Shown: piece after piece, positions 50,876 to 60,328 of the stretch | Numbering within the stretch: position 1 is the first letter of the stretch | How the letters are laid out: every line of letters begins with the position of its first letter | DNA from: CAYOWQ01 sp964407695 | GTDB taxonomy: Bacteria; Planctomycetota; Phycisphaerae; Phycisphaerales; SM1A02 | Direction: 5' to 3' | DNA length: 64,000 bases | NCBI GenBank assembly: GCA_964407695.1 | Contig: CAYOWQ010000001.1 | Coordinates: 186,001-250,000, forward strand | Translations under genes and position numbers: made by a program | The notes under the pieces: model-generated | The model's database searches: none | Seen by the model: the letters and a program-made list of their open reading frames with translations, nothing else | What the model was told of the DNA's origin: nothing

Positions 50876-53242
50876 ATGACCACGCTGATTGCCCCACCAA
50901 ATTCCCCCGCGATGGCCAAACAATCGAAATCCCCCTCCGCCGCAAAGGCCCGCTCCTCCCAGAGCGCCGAACAGATGGCGGCCCGCCAGCGGGATATCTC
51001 CGTCTCCGAATTCTTCGCCAAGAACCGCCACCTCCTTGGCTTCGACAACCCCCGCAAGGCCCTGCTCACCACCGTGAAGGAGGCGGTCGACAACTCGCTC
51101 GACGCCTGCGAAGAGGGCGGCATCCTGCCCGACGTCACCGTGGTGATTGAAGACCTTCAGCCCGACCGTGCGGCCGGGGCCAAAAGCTCGCGCTACCGCG
51201 TCACCGTGGTCGACAACGGCCCCGGAATCGTCCGCAAACAGGTGGAAAACATCTTCGGCCGCCTGCTTTATGGCTCGAAGTTTCACCGTCTGAAGATGAG
51301 CCGGGGCCAGCAAGGCATCGGCATCTCGGCCGCGGGCATGTATGGGCTCATCACCACCGGCAAGCCCATGATGATTCAGACACGGCCGGATGCCCGCAAG
51401 AAGGCGCATCACATCGAGCTGGCGATGAACACCAAAACCAACCGGGCGGAAGTGACGGTGGATGAAGAGACGGATGACTTTCCGCTCTCGCGATTACGCG
51501 ATCTGGGCCCGGCGGTGCGTGAACTTTCGGATGCGGGCCAGTTTCTTTCGACGAGTGACTACCCCACCGGCACCAGCGTGACCGTGGAGCTGGAAGGGAA
51601 GTATCAGCGCGGCCGCGGCAGCGTGGATGAGTTTCTGGAGCTGACCGCCATCGCCAACCCGCACGCGCGGATCACGTTCGTGCGGCCCACCCGCCTTTCC
51701 GAGGATGAAAAGGAACCGACGCTTCCGCGCAAGGGGCCCGAGCCAACGGAAGAGACGGAGGCCGTGGCGGAAGCGAGCGTGACACAGGACCTCGGCCCGC
51801 TGGTGATCTATCCCAGGGCGAGCACCGACCTTCCGCCCGAGACCAAGGAGATCCAGCCGCACCCGAAGGGAATCGAACTGGGCATCCTGCTGCAGATGTT
51901 GAAGGAATCCGAGGGTGCCGGCTACACGCTCTACAACTTCCTGCAGGAGAAGTTCTCGAAGGTGAGCGCTGCCACGGCAAGCTCGCTCTGCGAAGAGGCG
52001 GGCGTGACCTCGCGAACCCGCGTGGCCGACGTCACCCATGAGGTGGCGGAGAAGCTTTACGCCGTGATTCAGGAGGCGAGGTTTCCGCCGCCGCCGACCG
52101 ATTGCCTCGCGCCCATCGGCATCCAGCAGATGCTCAAGGGCATGTTCAAGGGTGTGCGGGCCGAGTTTTATGCCGCCAGCACCCGCGAGCCGGCGATTTA
52201 TCGCGGAAGACCGTTTCAGCTGGAGGCGGCCATCGCCTTCGGCGGCGAGCTTCCGGCTGATGAGCCCGCGCGGATTATTCGCTTCGCCAATCGCGTGCCG
52301 CTTCTGTTTCAGCAGTCGGCGTGTTCATCGTTCAAGGCGGTGCTCGATACCAAGTGGAAGAACTACGACCTGCAGCAGCCGCGCGGCGCTGCGCCGGTGG
52401 GCCCGCTGGTGATCATGATTCACATGGCGAGCGTGTGGGTGCCGTTCACCAGCGAGTCGAAGGAAGCCATCGCCGACTACGACGAAATCCGAAAGGAGAT
52501 GAAGCTCGCCCTCATGGAGTGCGGCCGCAAGCTCGGCACCTACCTGCGGAAGCGCCAGAAGATGCGCCGGGAAGGCGAGCGGCGCGATGTGTTCGAGCGA
52601 TATATCGGCGAGATCGCCAAGGCTGTGAGCGAGATCAACAAGGTCGACGCGAAGAAGCTGTACGAAACGCTGCTGGCCCAGGCCAGAGCCCGCACGGCCG
52701 TGGCTGATCAGGTGCTCGACGACGAAGGCCAGGTGGTGAAGGACGATGAACCTTCGCTGGCCGACGGGGTGTTGATTGTGGATGCGGGGGGCTCGGGGCA
52801 GGCTGGATTGGGGCAAGCGGGGCAGGGCCCGGGTGAGGAGTCGTCGGCGAAGCGGGCGGCGGACCAATCGCGGTTGTCAGCGCCCGCGGCCGGTGCAGAA
52901 GATTCCGCTGCCGAGCGAGCGACTGCAAAGTCGGATCGCCCGCGAAAGACTGCGTCGGGAGGGAAGAAGAAATCGGCCGCGTCGCGCGGCAAACCGGCTG
53001 CCAAGGCGATTGGGGCGGCCAAGGCGAAGGGAGCGGCAACGGCTGCGGCCCGGGGGGCGAAGGCCGAAGCGGCGGGGAAATCGGCAACTAACTCGAGAAA
53101 GGGCGCGACGACGGGCTCCGGCTCGGCGGGCGGCAAGGCGAAGCCGCGGGTTCGCATGCGCATGAACGCCGAGGGCCAGTGGGTTCCGGCGACGGAGACA
53201 CCCCCGATCAAGGACGACCCGGATCAGATGTTCATGTTCTGA
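50876..53242 (+). CDS. top6B: DNA topoisomerase VI subunit B with basic C-terminal tail
   Basis: 788 residues from ATG 50876 (GGAAGG upstream). The GHKL ATPase is clear: KEAVDNSLDACEEG (Glu69, Asn73), VVDNGPGIV (113-117 core) and GQQGIGISAAGMYG (144-157). A helix-2-turn-helix region (about 350-430) and the transducer follow, with KWKNYDLQQPRG and VPFTSESKEAIADY carrying the conserved switch lysines. These cover a full-length B subunit by about residue 620. Beyond it is an extra 165-residue Lys/Ala/Gly-rich tail (SGGKKKSAASRGKPAAKA and similar), like histone H1 or actinobacterial HupB tails. Topo VI is an ATP-dependent type IIB enzyme needing an A (Spo11-like) subunit, which is not in this window. 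Transfer from archaea is the usual explanation for bacterial copies. Confidence 0.95.
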   Translation: MTTLIAPPNSPAMAKQSKSPSAAKARSSQSAEQMAARQRDISVSEFFAKNRHLLGFDNPRKALLTTVKEAVDNSLDACEEGGILPDVTVVIEDLQPDRAAGAKSSRYRVTVVDNGPGIVRKQVENIFGRLLYGSKFHRLKMSRGQQGIGISAAGMYGLITTGKPMMIQTRPDARKKAHHIELAMNTKTNRAEVTVDEETDDFPLSRLRDLGPAVRELSDAGQFLSTSDYPTGTSVTVELEGKYQRGRGSVDEFLELTAIANPHARITFVRPTRLSEDEKEPTLPRKGPEPTEETEAVAEASVTQDLGPLVIYPRASTDLPPETKEIQPHPKGIELGILLQMLKESEGAGYTLYNFLQEKFSKVSAATASSLCEEAGVTSRTRVADVTHEVAEKLYAVIQEARFPPPPTDCLAPIGIQQMLKGMFKGVRAEFYAASTREPAIYRGRPFQLEAAIAFGGELPADEPARIIRFANRVPLLFQQSACSSFKAVLDTKWKNYDLQQPRGAAPVGPLVIMIHMASVWVPFTSESKEAIADYDEIRKEMKLALMECGRKLGTYLRKRQKMRREGERRDVFERYIGEIAKAVSEINKVDAKKLYETLLAQARARTAVADQVLDDEGQVVKDDEPSLADGVLIVDAGGSGQAGLGQAGQGPGEESSAKRAADQSRLSAPAAGAEDSAAERATAKSDRPRKTASGGKKKSAASRGKPAAKAIGAAKAKGAATAAARGAKAEAAGKSATNSRKGATTGSGSAGGKAKPRVRMRMNAEGQWVPATETPPIKDDPDQMFMF

Positions 53243-53257
53243 TTCCGGCGGGTCGCG

Positions 53258-53900
53258 TCAATGGCGGCGGCGACGGCGAAGGAGCGCGAGCAGGGGGAAA
53301 GCGGCCAGTGCGGAGGGGGCGGGGATGGTGGTGAAGGAAGCAATTGCCGTTTTGGGGGCCTCCACTCGCATAGGTTAGCTTCAACGATCCGGAGATGACT
53401 CCCGGCTTTCCGGTGGCATCATTGGTCGGCGCCAGCACAGCGATAAGGACGAGGCCATTAGCATCGGGGGATCCTTGCAATGGCGGAAAGGGGCCCTGCA
53501 GCCAACCGTCAACAACGATGCTGGATCCAAACAGGAACTGGTCAAGAACATTGTCAGGATCGGCAATGAACGTATCGTTGTCGTCTCCGATGGCGAGGCC
53601 GATCGTGAGGAAGGAATCAACATCCGGCGTGTCGGCCATTGCGTTCTGGGCGACGGTCCATGGCAGCGCGGAGACCTGGCCATTGACGGTTGACTGATAG
53701 AAGGTGGTGGTGCAGGAGATCATCGGCCACGTGATGCCGGCAAGTTGATCGCTCGGATTGTCGAACTTGCAATAGATGCTGTATTCCTTGAGGCCCAGCG
53801 AGTTGTCAGTCGTGTCGACGACAACGATGCCGACAAACGCGGCCGCGGCGTGTGAGGCGGTGGCGAGCAGACCTGCGAGGATTGAGGCACCGCGGATCAT
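53258..53900 (-). pseudogene. Tandem copy 2 of exported sorting-signal protein, C-terminal anchor frameshifted
   Basis: ATG 53900 overlaps the stop of copy 1 (ATGA). About 180 residues closely match copy 1 (AAFVGIVVVDTTDNSLGLKE; DNVLDQFLFGSSIVVDGW). Then near 53342-53358 the frame slips in a CCCCCAAAA stretch. The natural reading goes out of frame, giving a His/Pro/Arg tail that ends at 53232, inside the topoisomerase stop region. The correct frame would give ASFTTIPAPSALAAFPLLAL plus an arginine run, ending with TGA at 53258-53260, matching copy 1. So the anchor signal is lost by one indel; the protein may be soluble or dead. Confidence 0.75.
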
Positions 53901-54538
53901 CGGCGGCGACGGCGAAGGAGCGCGAGCAGGGGGAACGCGGCCAATGCGGCGGGGGCGGGGATGGTGGAGAAGGATGCGAGCGTGTTGTATATCCCGCCAC
54001 CGCTGCCATAAGCAAATGTCATGGAACCTGAGATCACTCCGGGGTTGCCCTGTGCGTCGTTGGTCGGCGCGAGCACAGCGATGAGCACGAGGCCATTGGC
54101 ATCGGGGGATCCTTGCAATGGCGGAAAGGGGCCCTGCGCCCAACCGTCGACCACGATGCTGGAGCCGAAGAGGAACTGGTCAAGAACGTTGTCAGGATCG
54201 GCGATGAACGTATCGTTGTTGTCGCCGACGGCAAGGCCGATCGTGAGGAAGGAATCAACATCCGGCGTGTCGGCCATCGCGTTCTGGGCGACGTTCCATG
54301 GCAGCGCGGAGACCTGGCCGTTGACAGTTGAATGATAGAACGATGTGGAGCAGGAAATCGTCGGAAAAACGATACCGGCGAGCTGGTCATTCGGATTATC
54401 GAATTTGCCATAGATACTGTATTCTTTCAGGCCCAGCGTGTTGTCGGTCGTGTCAATAACAACAATGCCGACGAAGGCGGCATTTGCCATATTCGCAATG
54501 GCAAGCACTGCTGCCGCAAAAAGCTTCTGATGAATCAT
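53897..54538 (-). CDS. Exported protein with PEP-CTERM-like sorting tail (tandem copy 1)
   Basis: 213 residues with a signal peptide (1-20, ending ANA). The body of about 165 residues is beta-rich (AFVGIVVIDTTDNTLGLKEY onward), resembling outer-surface domains of planctomycete PEP-CTERM proteins. The C-terminus has the tripartite sorting signal: a short PAPAAL motif, a hydrophobic stretch AAFPLLALL and a run of five Arg. This form is recognised by exosortase-like systems; no exosortase gene is in the window. It overlaps copy 2 by four bases. The function of the body is unknown. Confidence 0.85.
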   Translation of the reverse strand: MIHQKLFAAAVLAIANMANAAFVGIVVIDTTDNTLGLKEYSIYGKFDNPNDQLAGIVFPTISCSTSFYHSTVNGQVSALPWNVAQNAMADTPDVDSFLTIGLAVGDNNDTFIADPDNVLDQFLFGSSIVVDGWAQGPFPPLQGSPDANGLVLIAVLAPTNDAQGNPGVISGSMTFAYGSGGGIYNTLASFSTIPAPAALAAFPLLALLRRRRR

Positions 54539-54567
54539 GCGTTCTCTCCTGTTGGGATCCTATCTCG

Positions 54568-56797
54568 CTATGGACAATCTACTTCAATACCCTCAAGAGC
54601 TGGAAACCGAATTATGTTAACGTCGATGTCGTCTAGGACACCGTCGCAATTTAAATCCCAATCGCTGTTGAATGCTGGGTCGTCTTCCATGATGGAGCCA
54701 CCATTATTATTAACATATAGAAATATGAAAGTATAGTCAAAAGTATTGACTTCTCCATCTCCATCAATATCAAAATTAAAACACAGCCCGTTCATCGCGT
54801 TCATTGTGACGATCGTTTCGTCGGCTTGATCGACAACGGCATCGCCATTGAGATCGCCATCGCAGAGGTCGTACCAATTCTCAAGAAGTGGGCAAGGGCC
54901 AAAGCCGCCTTGGGCCGCAACGTACCCGTAGAATATGGCGACGTCTGTCTGATCGACAATGAAGTTTTCATCAAAGTCGCCGCATCCCACACCGGGTGTC
55001 GGCTGCACCGGCGGCTCGACGCAGTTTCGTCCCCATGCCTGGAACACCAGGCTGCGGTCCAAAGCGTTGACGACGCCGTCGTGGTTGATGTCGGCCGAGA
55101 GGCCGGGTCCGGACTGCCCATACTGGGCCGTCACCAGATTCAGATCATTGTGGTCAATCTGCCGATCGCCATCGCCTTCGGGCCAGATGTCGGGGTCGTA
55201 GGCGATGATCCGAGCGAGGGGGTCGCCGAGCGGCGTCTGGAATTGCCCAAGTTTCGGCAGCGCTGCGAGGGACGCTTCTCCCCATTGCCGGCCCGCGACC
55301 AGCATGGATTTGAAGACAGTTCGTTCATAAATGCGGACGCTTCCCGGTTCCTGCACGTTTCCGCAGGTGAACGACCCACCCGCGGCAATCCAGTCCATCA
55401 CCTGACCTTGCAAAGAGGGGTGGGCCTGATCGGGCTGTCCCGGCGAATCCGAGTGGATCGTCCATCCATTGAACGATTCAACGCTCAAGAAGATTCCCGC
55501 GGGATTTGGGTCATAGCAGGAGATGTAGTTGTAATTGGGTTGCTCTGACGGTGGGTTGCCAGGATTTCCCGTGAAATATCCGTTACGGCCTGTCGTCGCG
55601 ATCGCAACGAAGGGCCATTGATTGGCATCGATATCTGCTTGAGTGTAGTTTTCGCAATTCTGGCAGGTCACTCCAGTCGCAGGAATCGAACACGGAGAAT
55701 CAACACAAAAATCGTCAAACTGGGGATTATCGCATGAAGGCCACTTGTCGGGCGTTTTGGAGCCATTGATAAATTCGCAGGTGTCGTCGGCCAGGGTACA
55801 CCAGCGATCGAGCCATGTGCTCACAACGCATCCGGTATAGCTGGGCGGCGTGTTGATACCCAGGAGCTCACTCGGCGTTGAATCAACAAGAACTGTGACC
55901 GCGTATTTGTTCACGCGGAGATTTGTCGAGCGAAGAATCAACTCCTTGATGCACTCCAGGCTCGACTTCGTCGGCGTTCCGTATCCCGGGTTGTTGTCGT
56001 AAATGGCCGCGGAATCGAGTCGGCTCACGGCGTAGAGTCTCGGACAGGGCTGTTCGGGATCGGAGCAATTTGAGGTGATCCACGAATTCGTCCAGGCGTC
56101 AAGTTCGGGAGCGACCCAGTCATCTGGTTGACCGAACGATCCCAAGACAGGATCAAGCGCTCCAAATGGATTAGGAACGCTGTCGTAAGCAATCTCGAGC
56201 GATCCTTGGCCGAGAGCTCCAATTTTCAGGCGCATTAGCGCGGATTCAAGGCTGGCATACATTCCTTGGGTGGGCTGGGCACCTCCTGCAAGGCCAGGAG
56301 GAGGATCCTGATCAACCTGATCGGTAATGACCGCCGGGATGCCCCGCGTGGTCACGAAGCACAGGGCGTCGGGGTGGGCATTGAGGCAGTCGACAAAGGC
56401 GCTTGGCCCGTCGATGAACACTTCCTTGAACTTGCACGGCGTGATGCAATAGCGGGTCAGTTCCTCGTGAACGCACTCGCCGTCAAAGCAGCCGTCGAAG
56501 GTGCAGGGGTCCTGATCGTCGCAGGGTGATGCGCAGTCATCGAGCACGCGATAGTCGAGGTTCAAGTCGCACATGATGACGCCCGGGTGATGCAGCTTGT
56601 AGAACTCGGCGATGGCCTGAGACTCCGGAACTATTGTCTGGATCAAGCACATGATCCTTGCTGTTGTAGATCACGATCGTCCGGTTCTCGGGAATCTCGG
56701 CCCTCACCAGTTGAGCCTGCACCAGAAACGCCGCAAAGGCAACAGCAAAATGAAGGATGTTGACGGACTTCTGCCACCGGCGCGAGCGTGTGTTCAT
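54568..56797 (-). pseudogene. Long secreted TIGR03790-like protein with dockerin-type repeats, frameshifted near its start
   Basis: ATG 56797 (GAGG upstream) starts a signal peptide (MNTRSRRWQKSVNILHFAVA) and ENRTIVIYNSKD, but the frame is lost at about 56617-56640. The other frame then carries PESQAIAEFYKLHHPGV and runs about 690 codons to 54568. Joined, IVIYNSK...ESQAIAEFYKLHHP matches the start of the TIGR03790 family of secreted proteins. It contains a Cys-rich insert (CASPCDDQDPCTFDGCFDGE), a domain of about 450 residues, and five dockerin/EF-type calcium loops at the C-terminus (DINHDGVVNALD, DFDENFIVDQTD, DLNGDAVVDQAD, DIDGDGEVNTFD, DLNCDGVLDDID). One indel would restore it, so pseudogene or sequencing error. 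Confidence 0.75.
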
Positions 56798-57019
56798 GGG
56801 GATCCTCGGGAGGTTTACTGGCCGGAACGACGGAAGGGCCAATTGCCGGAAAAAGAAGTGCGGAAGTCGCCAATCGGCCACGATTGGATTGGCTTGGGAT
56901 GAATGTACCACCCGGCAGCGAAAACCCACCCGAAGATATGGTCAATTTCTTGTAGGTGTTTCTACCTTGCCCAGATTGCCAGAAGCGACCGCGTGCTTCG
57001 CAATCGAGCAGCCTCGCGG

Positions 57020-58435
57020 TCAGGAATCGCGGCCGTCGAGCCCAAGCGCCCGCATTTTCTTGTACAGCGTGGTGCGGTTGATTTCGAGGGCTTCGGCCGT
57101 CTGCTGGCGGTTCCAGCCGTTGGCTTCGAGGGCCATTTTCAGGATGGCCCGCTCTGCCTCGGCGAGGGCGGTTTCCAGCGGCTGCGATGACCACGGGCTT
57201 TCCGACGCGGTGCGCCGGCGCGGTTGGCCGTGAAGCACGGGATCGGGCAGGTCGGCGAGGCGGATGCGCGGACCCTCGGCGAGGATGGCAGCGCGTTCGA
57301 CGACATTCTGAAGCTCGCGGACGTTGCCGGGGAAGGTGTAGCGTTCGAGGGCGCCCATGGCTTCATCGGTGAAGCCGCTGAGCGATTTGCCCAGCTCGCG
57401 GGTGTGCTGATCGAGGAAGTGGGTGGCCAGCATCGGGATGTCGGCCGAGCGCTCGCGCAGCGGAGGCAGGTCGATGGCGACCACGTTAATGCGATAGAAA
57501 AGGTCCTGGCGGAACTGGCCGCGATCGACGAGGTCCTGCAGCGGCTGATTGCTGGCGAGGATGATGCGGACGTCGACCTCGACGGTCTTGTTGGAGCCGA
57601 CGGGTTCGAACGAGCGCTCCTGCAGCACGCGCAGGAGTTTGAGCTGCATTCCGGGCGAGGCGGAGTTGATTTCGTCGAGAAAGAGCGTGCCGCCGTGGGC
57701 GGCGAGGAATCGGCCCTGATGATCGGCGTGGGCACCGGTGAAGGCGCCTTTGACGTGGCCGAAGAGTTCGCTTTCGAGCAGCGTTTCGGGAATGGAGCCG
57801 CAGGCGAGTTCAATGAAGGGGCCGGAGGCGCGGGTGGAGCGGCGATGGATGGCGCGGGCGATGAGCGATTTGCCGGTGCCGCTTTCGCCGTTCATGAGCA
57901 CGGTGGATTTGGTGGGGGCGACGGCTTCGACGGTCTGGAAGATGCGCTGCATGCGATCGTCGTGGGCCACGATGCCGTCGAGGCCGTGGGCGTGATCGAT
58001 CTGTTTGCGGAGCGAGACGTTGTCGGACCGCAGCATGAATTGCTGCATGGCCTTTTCGATGGCAAGGAGGAGTTCATCCTCGACCACGGGTTTCATCAGG
58101 AGGTCCATCGCGCCGAGCTTGATGGCTTCGATCGCGCGGGGAACGGTGGCGTAGCCGGTGAGCACCAGCGGCACGGCGGGCAGGTCGGCATCGCGAAGCC
58201 GACGCAGGAGTTCCATGCCGTCCATCTCGGGCATGACGAGATCGACGAGGACAACGCCGAAGGGATGGGGATCGCCCGCGACCTGATCGGCGGCGGTGAG
58301 TTTCTCCAGAGCGGTGTGGGCCGTGGAGGCGACCTCGACGGTTTCGCCGGCGTGTTGCAGGCACATCGCCAGCGAATCGCCCACGATCGGGTCATCATCG
58401 ACGATCAGGATGCGGGGTCGGTGGTTCTCGGACAT
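57020..58435 (-). CDS. NtrC-family sigma-54-dependent response regulator
   Basis: 471 residues from ATG 58435. The receiver domain (about 8-125) has VDDD acidic pocket residues and the phosphoacceptor Asp65 in VVLVDLVMPEMDG. The AAA+ domain (about 155-385) has Walker A GESGTGKS (183-190), the sigma-54 contact loop GAFTGA (230-235) and FLDEINSASPG for Walker B. A Fis-type HTH closes the protein (GWNRQQTAEALEINRTTLYK). It activates sigma-54 promoters when phosphorylated. No cognate kinase is adjacent; the sensor kinase at 62288 is a candidate only by proximity. Target genes are unknown. Confidence 0.95.
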   Translation of the reverse strand: MSENHRPRILIVDDDPIVGDSLAMCLQHAGETVEVASTAHTALEKLTAADQVAGDPHPFGVVLVDLVMPEMDGMELLRRLRDADLPAVPLVLTGYATVPRAIEAIKLGAMDLLMKPVVEDELLLAIEKAMQQFMLRSDNVSLRKQIDHAHGLDGIVAHDDRMQRIFQTVEAVAPTKSTVLMNGESGTGKSLIARAIHRRSTRASGPFIELACGSIPETLLESELFGHVKGAFTGAHADHQGRFLAAHGGTLFLDEINSASPGMQLKLLRVLQERSFEPVGSNKTVEVDVRIILASNQPLQDLVDRGQFRQDLFYRINVVAIDLPPLRERSADIPMLATHFLDQHTRELGKSLSGFTDEAMGALERYTFPGNVRELQNVVERAAILAEGPRIRLADLPDPVLHGQPRRRTASESPWSSQPLETALAEAERAILKMALEANGWNRQQTAEALEINRTTLYKKMRALGLDGRDS

Positions 58436-58568
58436 GGGAGTAAGCGCGCGTGCGGCCGAAACTGAAATCGGCGCATCGGGCGGCATGCTGAAGTGGGAAT
58501 TGGCGCGGGGCGAAATGGCCGCGGGGGTGGGGATGCGCTGGTGTAGCGCAAGGTCCGAATAGTCGAAC

Positions 58569-59528
58569 TCAGGCCCGATAGGCGATGGCGTGGCCGGTGA
58601 GGCCGTTGAGTTCCTTGATGATGGTCATGGCTGCGAAGCCGCAGACGGCGAGCACCACGATCCAGAGCGCCTGCGTGCCGAGGTCGAGCGCGAAGAGCCA
58701 TGCAGCGCCATAAAGGCTTTGCCACATCGCGCCGTAGCGACGGATCTTTTCCGCGCCGGCCCGGCCGCCCACGCGCGAGGCTTTCCACCACCCGAGGGCG
58801 GCGAAGGAGGCGACGGCGACGAGCGGATAGACGAGCATGCGGAGATCGGCTTCGGGATGAACGATGTCGTTTGAATCTCCATAGGCGAGGAGGAGAGTCA
58901 TCCAGAACGCCCAGCCGAGCATCATGAGGATGAGGGCTCGGCGGCTGATGCGGGGGCGCTTGTCTTCCATCCAATACACGATGCCGCCGATGACCATGGC
59001 GTGGGTCATGACGAGGGCTACGGGCAGGATGCTCGGCGGCTGCAGGTCGGGAATGAGCATGTGGACGCCGTGGATGAGGCCGAGCGTGACCACGCCGGCC
59101 GCAGGCACGTATTTCGCGGCGACGTTATAGAAAAGGATGCCGGCGGAGGTGAGCACGGTGAGCAGGAGGGCGGTCTGACCGAAGGCAGCGCCGCCGAGGA
59201 CGGCGAGCATGAGCGAGCTGGCGACGACGACGATGGCCTGACCGACGCGGATTCGTCCTGCGGGAATGGGGCGGTCGGGGCTGAAGGCGCTGTCGCGCCG
59301 GGCGTCGAGCACATCGTTGAGCGCTGCGCCGAAGGCGAAGAGTCCCACGGCGATGACCAGCCCCATGAGCAGGGCCGACCAGAGCGGAAGCGCGTTGCAC
59401 GGCGAATCGGGTCGGCCGATGGCCCGGCAAAGCAGGATGATGAACCACAAATCGCTGACCGCGCCGAAAGCCATGGTCAGGCGGGTGAGCTGAATCGCCG
59501 TCAGGAATCGCAGGATGAACCGCCGCAC
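58569..59528 (-). CDS. UbiA-family prenyltransferase
   Basis: 319 residues from GTG 59528, overlapping the upstream methyltransferase stop by 28 bases. The first Asp-rich motif is NDVLDARRDSAFSPDRPIPA near residue 71, as in UbiA-type enzymes. About eight membrane helices follow, and a second acidic motif is less clear (YWMEDKRPR near 188). UbiA enzymes attach prenyl chains to aromatic acceptors (quinone, heme O, or lipid pathways). The acceptor is unknown; the type III polyketide synthase 10 kb away makes prenylated resorcinols a speculative possibility. Confidence 0.85.
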   Translation of the reverse strand: MRRFILRFLTAIQLTRLTMAFGAVSDLWFIILLCRAIGRPDSPCNALPLWSALLMGLVIAVGLFAFGAALNDVLDARRDSAFSPDRPIPAGRIRVGQAIVVVASSLMLAVLGGAAFGQTALLLTVLTSAGILFYNVAAKYVPAAGVVTLGLIHGVHMLIPDLQPPSILPVALVMTHAMVIGGIVYWMEDKRPRISRRALILMMLGWAFWMTLLLAYGDSNDIVHPEADLRMLVYPLVAVASFAALGWWKASRVGGRAGAEKIRRYGAMWQSLYGAAWLFALDLGTQALWIVVLAVCGFAAMTIIKELNGLTGHAIAYRA

Positions 59529-60295
59529 GAGGAGATCGTACAGCGAGTCTCGCTTGAGGAAGACGGTCGCAGGCGGGAGGCGGCGAGTTCGATGGCTTGC
59601 GGATTCTCGTCGATGCCGATCCAGTGGCGATTGAGCCGGTTGGCGGCGACGAGGGTGGTGCCGCTGCCGCAGAAGGGATCGAGCACGGTTCCTCCGGGCG
59701 GGCAGCAGGCGCTGATGAGAAGTTCGAGAAGCGCGAGGGGCTTCTGAGTGGGGTAGCCGGTTCGCTCCGACGCCATGTTGTTGAGGCTGGGGATGTTGAG
59801 CACGTCGGTCTGCTTTTTCATTTGACCGGCGAGGCGGCGGCTTGAGGCAGGAACCTTGGGCGGTTCGAACCAGTACTGGTCACTCTTGGCGTAGAACAGG
59901 ATGTCGTCGTGCTTGCGGGCGAACCTTCGCGGGGATGAGCCGCCGAGGCCGTAGCTCCAGATCAGGTGATTAACGAACGCGTCGGCGCTGAAGATCTCGT
60001 CGAGGAGCAAGCGCTGGTGGTGAACGGTGCGCCAGTCGCAGTGGAGGAGGATGACGCCATTCGGCGAGAGGAGGTTGTGGAGATGCGCGATGACCTGGCG
60101 CATGAACGCCAGGTATTGAGAGAGATTGTCCCAGCGATCGGCGTATTCGCCGCCCTGGCGACCGATGGCGACGCTGCCTTTGCGGTCGACATTGGTGAGG
60201 AACGGCGGATCGAGATAGGCGAGGTCGATGCAGCCGAATGGAAGCTGAGGGAGCTTCTCGAGGCAATCACCGAGGATCAGGTCGCCGCCGGGCAT
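59501..60295 (-). CDS. DNA methyltransferase with DPPF and FxGxGTT motifs (orphan)
   Basis: 264 residues from ATG 60295; a TTG start at 60355 is possible but has no support. The catalytic motif IV YLDPPFLTN comes early (about 28-36), and the SAM motif I VLDPFCGSGTTLVAA late (about 210), the order of beta-class amino-methyltransferases. A target-recognition segment lies between. DPPF is most often N6-adenine, though N4-cytosine cannot be excluded. No restriction endonuclease is adjacent. It is divergent from the marR-like gene. Confidence 0.88.
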   Translation of the reverse strand: MPGGDLILGDCLEKLPQLPFGCIDLAYLDPPFLTNVDRKGSVAIGRQGGEYADRWDNLSQYLAFMRQVIAHLHNLLSPNGVILLHCDWRTVHHQRLLLDEIFSADAFVNHLIWSYGLGGSSPRRFARKHDDILFYAKSDQYWFEPPKVPASSRRLAGQMKKQTDVLNIPSLNNMASERTGYPTQKPLALLELLISACCPPGGTVLDPFCGSGTTLVAANRLNRHWIGIDENPQAIELAASRLRPSSSSETRCTISSCGGSSCDS

Positions 60296-60328
60296 GGAGG
60301 TGTTTCTACCAAGTGGCTGGTGAAAGTG

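Larger units (their letters stand above)
53258..54538 (-). repeat. Tandem gene duplication with a 638-base period
   Basis: Copy 1 (54538-53897) and copy 2 (53900-53258) align at a constant 638-base offset, for example GTCAAGAACrTTGTCAGGAT at 54179 and 53541. Identity is high over most of the length, pointing to recent duplication. Confidence 0.8.
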
